From positions 558,001-622,000 of the forward strand of contig NZ_JAFBCL010000001.1 in NCBI RefSeq assembly GCF_016907655.1: a stretch of 64,000 nucleotides of DNA, given 5' to 3'. The translations under genes and the position numbers were made by a program. The notes under the pieces are model-generated. The model ran no database searches, had not been told where the DNA came from, and worked only from the letters and a program-made list of their open reading frames with translations. The stretch's first letter is position 1; each line of letters starts with the position of its first letter. Shown here piece by piece: positions 60,374 to 64,000 of the stretch. The stretch is from Saccharothrix algeriensis (GTDB lineage Bacteria > Actinomycetota > Actinomycetes > Mycobacteriales > Pseudonocardiaceae).

Positions 60374-62715
60374 GCGATCCCATGAGCGCTTCAGGGGAGA
60401 GCCCGGTCCGGCGGGGCGCGGTCACCGCGCCCCGCCCGCCCCGGGACGTGCCGCGCCGCGCCGAGGGCGTCGAGCTGATCGGCTCGCTGCGCGACTCCGG
60501 CTACCGCCGGCCGCCGGCCCTGGTCCGCCGCGCCGACGGCCAGGTGCTCCAGCTGACCCCGCTGCTGTACCGGGTGCTGGAGGCCGTCGACGGGCACGCC
60601 GACCACGCGGTGATCGCCGACCGGGTCGGGCGGGCCGTCGGCCGGTCGGTGTCCGCGGACGACGTGCGCTTGCTGCTGAGGACCAAGCTCGAACCGCTCG
60701 GCGTGCTGACGCTGCCCGACGGCTCGCAGCCCGAGCACCGCAAGGCCGAGCCGCTGCTCGGCCTGCGCCTGCGCCGGGTGGTGACCGAACCCGCGGTGAC
60801 CAGGCGGATCACCGCGCCGTTCGCCCGGCTGTTCCACCCCGTCGCGGTGGCGGTGGCCCTGGCGGCGTTCGCGGCGGTGGCCTTCTGGGTGCTGTTCGAG
60901 AAGGGCCTGGCCGGCGCCACCCACCAGGCGTTCCACCAGCCCGCCCTGCTCCTGCTGGTGTTCGCCGCCACGGTGGTGTCGGCCGGTTTCCACGAGTTCG
61001 GGCACGCCGCGGCGGCCCGGTACGGCGGCGCGACGCCCGGCGCGATGGGCTTCGGCCTCTACCTGCTGTGGCCCGCCTTCTACACCGACGTCACCGACAG
61101 CTACCGGCTCGGCCGGGCCGGGCGGCTGCGCACGGACCTGGGCGGGCTGTACTTCAACGCGCTGGTGGCCGTCGCCGTGTGGGGCGTCTGGTGGCTGACC
61201 GGCTGGGACGCGCTGCTGCTGGTCGTGGCGACGCAGATCGTGCAGATGGTGCGCCAGCTCGCGCCCATGGTCCGCTACGACGGCTACCACGTGCTCGCCG
61301 ACCTCACCGGCGTGCCCGACCTGTTCCGGCACATCAAGCCCACGCTGCTGGGCCTGCTGCCGCACCGCTGGGACAAGCCCGAGTCCAAGGTGCTCAAGCC
61401 GTGGGCGCGGGCCGTGGTGACCACCTGGGTGCTCCTCGTGGTGCCGCTGCTGCTGGTCGGCATGGCCTTGCTGGTGCTGGCCCTCCCCCGGGTCGTGGCG
61501 ACGGCGTGGCAGGGCGTCGGCGACCAGTGGCGGTCCGCGAGCGCGGCGTTCGGCGAGGGCGACCTGGCGCTGGTGCTGGTGAAGGTGCTCTCGATCGCCG
61601 CGATCGCCCTGCCCGTGCTGGGCATCGGCCTGCTGCTGGTCCGGCTCGTCCAGCGGTTGTGCGCGAAGCTCTGGCGGGCCACCGACGGCAGGCCGGGGCG
61701 GCGCGCGCTGGTCGTGCTGTGCGGTGTGGCCGTCGTCGCGGGCCTGCTGTGGGCGTGGTGGCCGCAGGGCGAGCGGTACCGGCCGATCCAGCCCGAGGAG
61801 CGCGGCACGGTGGCCGACGCCGTGAGCGCCGTGGCGGCGGACCCCGGGCCGGCGCCGCAGGAGCCGCCGGCGGGAACGCAGGCCCCCGAGACCGCGACGG
61901 CCCGCACGGCGTGGCCCAGCGGGACGCCGGTGCCCACGAAGGACGAGCCGGTGCTGGCGATGGTCCTCGTGCCGGTCGACGGCCGGGCCGACGCGCCGAC
62001 GTGGGTCTTCCCGTTCGACCGCCCGGAAGCTCCCGGGCCGGGCGACAACCAGGCCCTCGCGGTCAACACCACCGACGGGTCGGTGCAGTACAAGGTCTCC
62101 TTCGCGCTGGTGTGGGAGACCGACGGCGTGGTGGACAACCGGAACGAGGCTTACGCGCTGGCCTCGTGCCAGGGCTGCACCACCGTCGCGGTCGCGTTCC
62201 AGGTGGTGCTGGTGGTCGGCGAGGCGAACGTGGTGGTGCCGGAGAACATCGCCGTGGCCGTCAACCACTCCTGCGTGGAGTGCGTGACCTACGCGCTGGC
62301 CTCGCAGCTGGTCGTCAGCCTGCCCGAGGACCTCAGCCCGCAGGCCAAGGCCAGGCTGGAGGAGGTCTGGGCCCAGCTCTCCCGGCTGGCGCAGGACATC
62401 CCCGGCATGACCGCCCAGCAGATCCAGCAGGCGCTGGAGGACGTCAAGGCCCGGATCCTCGAGGTGCTGCGGGAGGAGGGCGTCCCGCTGCCGCAGACCT
62501 CGACGACGGCGGCGACGGCCCCGACCTCCGCGGTGACGTCGACCTCGCGGGCGACCACGTCGTCGGAGGTCACGGTCCCGACGGTGACCGCGTCGACGGC
62601 GCCGACGACGACGCCGAGCGGCCCGACGACGACCGCCACCACCACGCCACCGCCCCCGTCGTCGGAGGAGACCACGACGCCCCCGTCGGCGCCCAGCGCG
62701 CCGCCGTCGAGCTGA
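60370..62715 (+). CDS. PqqD-like/M50-family membrane zinc metalloprotease
   Basis: A 781-residue membrane protein. Residues about 45-115 resemble a PqqD-like RRE fold (LVRRADGQVLQLTPLLYRVL). The intramembrane protease part contains HEFGH (residues 208-212) and the second metal-ligand motif RYDGYHVLAD (about 302-311), with about eight to ten TM segments to residue 470. The extracytoplasmic C-terminal part has cysteines in SCQGCTTVAV and NHSCVECVTYALASQ, then ends in a Ser/Thr/Pro-rich tail. The layout resembles 'peptide zinc metalloprotease' genes found in peptide-modification clusters. Coupled to the upstream repeat protein. Confidence 0.82.
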   Translation: MSDPMSASGESPVRRGAVTAPRPPRDVPRRAEGVELIGSLRDSGYRRPPALVRRADGQVLQLTPLLYRVLEAVDGHADHAVIADRVGRAVGRSVSADDVRLLLRTKLEPLGVLTLPDGSQPEHRKAEPLLGLRLRRVVTEPAVTRRITAPFARLFHPVAVAVALAAFAAVAFWVLFEKGLAGATHQAFHQPALLLLVFAATVVSAGFHEFGHAAAARYGGATPGAMGFGLYLLWPAFYTDVTDSYRLGRAGRLRTDLGGLYFNALVAVAVWGVWWLTGWDALLLVVATQIVQMVRQLAPMVRYDGYHVLADLTGVPDLFRHIKPTLLGLLPHRWDKPESKVLKPWARAVVTTWVLLVVPLLLVGMALLVLALPRVVATAWQGVGDQWRSASAAFGEGDLALVLVKVLSIAAIALPVLGIGLLLVRLVQRLCAKLWRATDGRPGRRALVVLCGVAVVAGLLWAWWPQGERYRPIQPEERGTVADAVSAVAADPGPAPQEPPAGTQAPETATARTAWPSGTPVPTKDEPVLAMVLVPVDGRADAPTWVFPFDRPEAPGPGDNQALAVNTTDGSVQYKVSFALVWETDGVVDNRNEAYALASCQGCTTVAVAFQVVLVVGEANVVVPENIAVAVNHSCVECVTYALASQLVVSLPEDLSPQAKARLEEVWAQLSRLAQDIPGMTAQQIQQALEDVKARILEVLREEGVPLPQTSTTAATAPTSAVTSTSRATTSSEVTVPTVTASTAPTTTPSGPTTTATTTPPPPSSEETTTPPSAPSAPPSS

Positions 62716-62743
62716 GGGCGTCGGGCGGAGCGCTGCCTCCCTC

Positions 62744-62789
62744 CCGAAGTGGTCGTGACCGGGATCCGTGCCCGGCACGGCCACTTCGG
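62744..62789. terminator. terminator-like hairpin between convergent genes
   Basis: CCGAAGTGGTCGTG (62744-62757) pairs with CACGGCCACTTCGG (62776-62789) with one G-T mismatch, 28 bp after the M50 gene stop. Confidence 0.6.
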
Positions 62790-62857
62790 CGTTCCGCCCC
62801 TCGCCGGTCGGCCCACCGCGCCGACGGCGCCCGGCACGCGACGCGCGGTCGGAGCGC

Positions 62858-64000
62858 TCAGCACGCGTCCTTCATGGCCAGCACCCGCCGGGCCGCCTCG
62901 TCCACGCGGGCCACCGGGAGCGTTCCGGCCGCCACCGAGGTCTCCAGGTGGTCGAGCACCTCGCCGGCGCGGCCACCGGAGGACCACAGGGCGATGTCCG
63001 CGCCAGCCGCCAGCGCCTGCCGCACCGCCTCGGGCAGGTCGACCAGGTCCGTCACGGCGCGCATCGCGCCCAGGTCGTCGGTCATCGCCGGGCCGGTGAA
63101 CCCGAACTCGCCGCGCAGCAGGGCGTACGCCTCGGGGCTCAACGTCGCGGGCCGGCCGCCGGTCAGCCCCGGCACGTCGATGTGCCCGAGCATGACCACG
63201 ACGCGCCCGTAGCGGCCGATGTCCCGGTAGGGCGCCAGGTCGCTCCCGCGCAGCGCGTCCAGCGGCGGCGCGCTCACCGCCCCCTGGTGGGAGTCGCCGC
63301 TGGTGTTGCCGTGGCCGGGGAAGTGCTTGAGCACCGGGGTGGTGCCCGCCTCGCGCAGGCCCTCGGCGAAGGCCCGGGCGTAGGTGGCGGCCACCGCGGG
63401 GTCGGCGCTGAACGACCGGTCGCCGATCACCGTCCGGTCCGGCCCGCCGTCGACGTCGACCACCGGGGCGAGGTCCATCGTCACGCCCCGGGCCCGCAGC
63501 GCGGCCGAGCGGTCCCGCGCCAGCGCCCGCACCTGCTCCGGCGTCATGGTCTCGGCCATCCGCCGCGCGCTGGGGATCGAGCCGTCCAGCGCGTCCACCC
63601 GCTGCACCCGCCCGCCCTCGTCGTCCACGGCGACCGTCAGCGGCACCGCCGCCGCGGCGCGCACGGCGGCCAGGCCGCCGGAGAGCAGGGTCGTGTCGTC
63701 CCCGCCGACGAAGATGCCGCCCACCTGCTCGCCGCGCACCAGCCCCTCGGCGTCGGCGGTGCCGCTCGGGTCCACGCCGACCATCAGCGTCTGCGCCAGG
63801 CGCAGGCGCAGCGGCAGGGACGCCGCCTTCACCGCGCAGGGGTCCGGCGGGGGCGCGGCAGCGGTCGTGGACGCCGGCTCGCCGGTGGTGGAGCCCGGCT
63901 CCGCCGTCGCCGGGGTCGACGACGCGGGCGCGGCCACCGGCCGCCCGGTCACCGCGCCGCCCGGACCGTGCACCAGCGCCGCCAGCAGCGCGCCCAAGGC
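62858..64000 (-). CDS. GH3 beta-N-acetylhexosaminidase (partial, runs off window end)
   Basis: A glycoside hydrolase family 3 enzyme whose start is beyond the window edge; about 381 codons are visible. LAQTLMVGV, VDDEGGRVQRVDAL and the catalytic KHFPGHGNTSGDSH motif (near complement of 63290) match NagZ-like N-acetylglucosaminidases that cleave peptidoglycan or chitin-derived saccharides. A Pro/Ala/Thr-rich stretch (TAEPGSTTGEPASTTAAAPP) before the catalytic domain suggests export. ATG 63997 is in frame but unlikely to be the start. Confidence 0.85.
   Translation of the reverse strand, partial: ALGALLAALVHGPGGAVTGRPVAAPASSTPATAEPGSTTGEPASTTAAAPPPDPCAVKAASLPLRLRLAQTLMVGVDPSGTADAEGLVRGEQVGGIFVGGDDTTLLSGGLAAVRAAAAVPLTVAVDDEGGRVQRVDALDGSIPSARRMAETMTPEQVRALARDRSAALRARGVTMDLAPVVDVDGGPDRTVIGDRSFSADPAVAATYARAFAEGLREAGTTPVLKHFPGHGNTSGDSHQGAVSAPPLDALRGSDLAPYRDIGRYGRVVVMLGHIDVPGLTGGRPATLSPEAYALLRGEFGFTGPAMTDDLGAMRAVTDLVDLPEAVRQALAAGADIALWSSGGRAGEVLDHLETSVAAGTLPVARVDEAARRVLAMKDAC

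Overview
The window is very GC-rich with compact, frequently overlapping genes (GTGA, ATGA and TGATG junctions), many GTG starts and GC-biased third codon positions. It carries a mycothiol-dependent formaldehyde dehydrogenase, a phosphatidylinositol mannoside (PIM) lipid operon, a conservon (CvnA-D), DUF5753-type XRE and STAND/SARP regulators and a streptogrisin-like protease. This is a chromosomal segment of a filamentous actinomycete. I infer the family Pseudonocardiaceae (Saccharothrix, Lentzea or Actinosynnema type), but no marker here fixes the genus. No rRNA, tRNA, CRISPR array, integrase or transposase gene was seen.

Layout. 0-1.6 kb: PaaX-type regulator divergent from an alpha/beta hydrolase. 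1.6-3.7 kb: EF-G-like protein EF-G2. 3.7-8.2 kb: CoA-acylating semialdehyde dehydrogenase plus class III aminotransferase, divergent from a PucR activator. 8.3-14.8 kb: a secreted Pro/Ala protein, an NB-ARC/TPR protein, an S1 protease, a LysR regulator and two small conserved proteins. 15.4-22.7 kb: the thrS-HIT-pgsA-patA-pimA-NUDIX operon known from mycobacteria, split here by an XRE regulator gene. 23.4-29.8 kb: glutamine-synthetase-like enzyme, gamma-glutamyl hydrolase, aldehyde dehydrogenase, SDR and FadR regulator, divergent from an amine permease; together this reads as a glutamylation route for ethanolamine or a related amine. 30.9-33.5 kb: a DMATS-type indole prenyltransferase divergent from a flavin monooxygenase, a two-gene prenyl-indole cluster. 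33.6-37.4 kb: conservon. 37.6-42.6 kb: SMP-30-like secreted protein and a three-subunit molybdenum hydroxylase. 43-50 kb: a tiny secreted peptide, a STAND protein, a glycosyltransferase-fold protein and a full SARP-NB-ARC-TPR regulator. 50-52.5 kb: LVIVD-repeat protein and DUF305 lipoprotein. 52.5-56.9 kb: D-2-hydroxyglutarate dehydrogenase-like flavoprotein, a gutted hydroxyacid-oxoacid transhydrogenase pseudogene and a GntR regulator. 57-58.7 kb: mscR and a metallo-beta-lactamase-fold partner. 59.7-62.7 kb: an internally duplicated Ala/Asp-rich protein coupled to a PqqD-like/M50 membrane protease. 62.9 kb to the end: GH3 beta-N-acetylhexosaminidase.

The most unusual feature is non-coding. 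Three copies of a roughly 470-bp element lie in intergenic gaps at 14.9, 22.9 and 58.9 kb, all in the same orientation. Each copy is a chain of three long hairpins, two of them bounded by CGTGTTC...GAACACG. Stem sequences differ between copies but stay complementary within each copy, and the loops of the first and third hairpins are complementary to each other. This covariation points to a conserved folded structure (RNA, or single-stranded DNA of a mobile repeat), and I do not recognise it as a described family.
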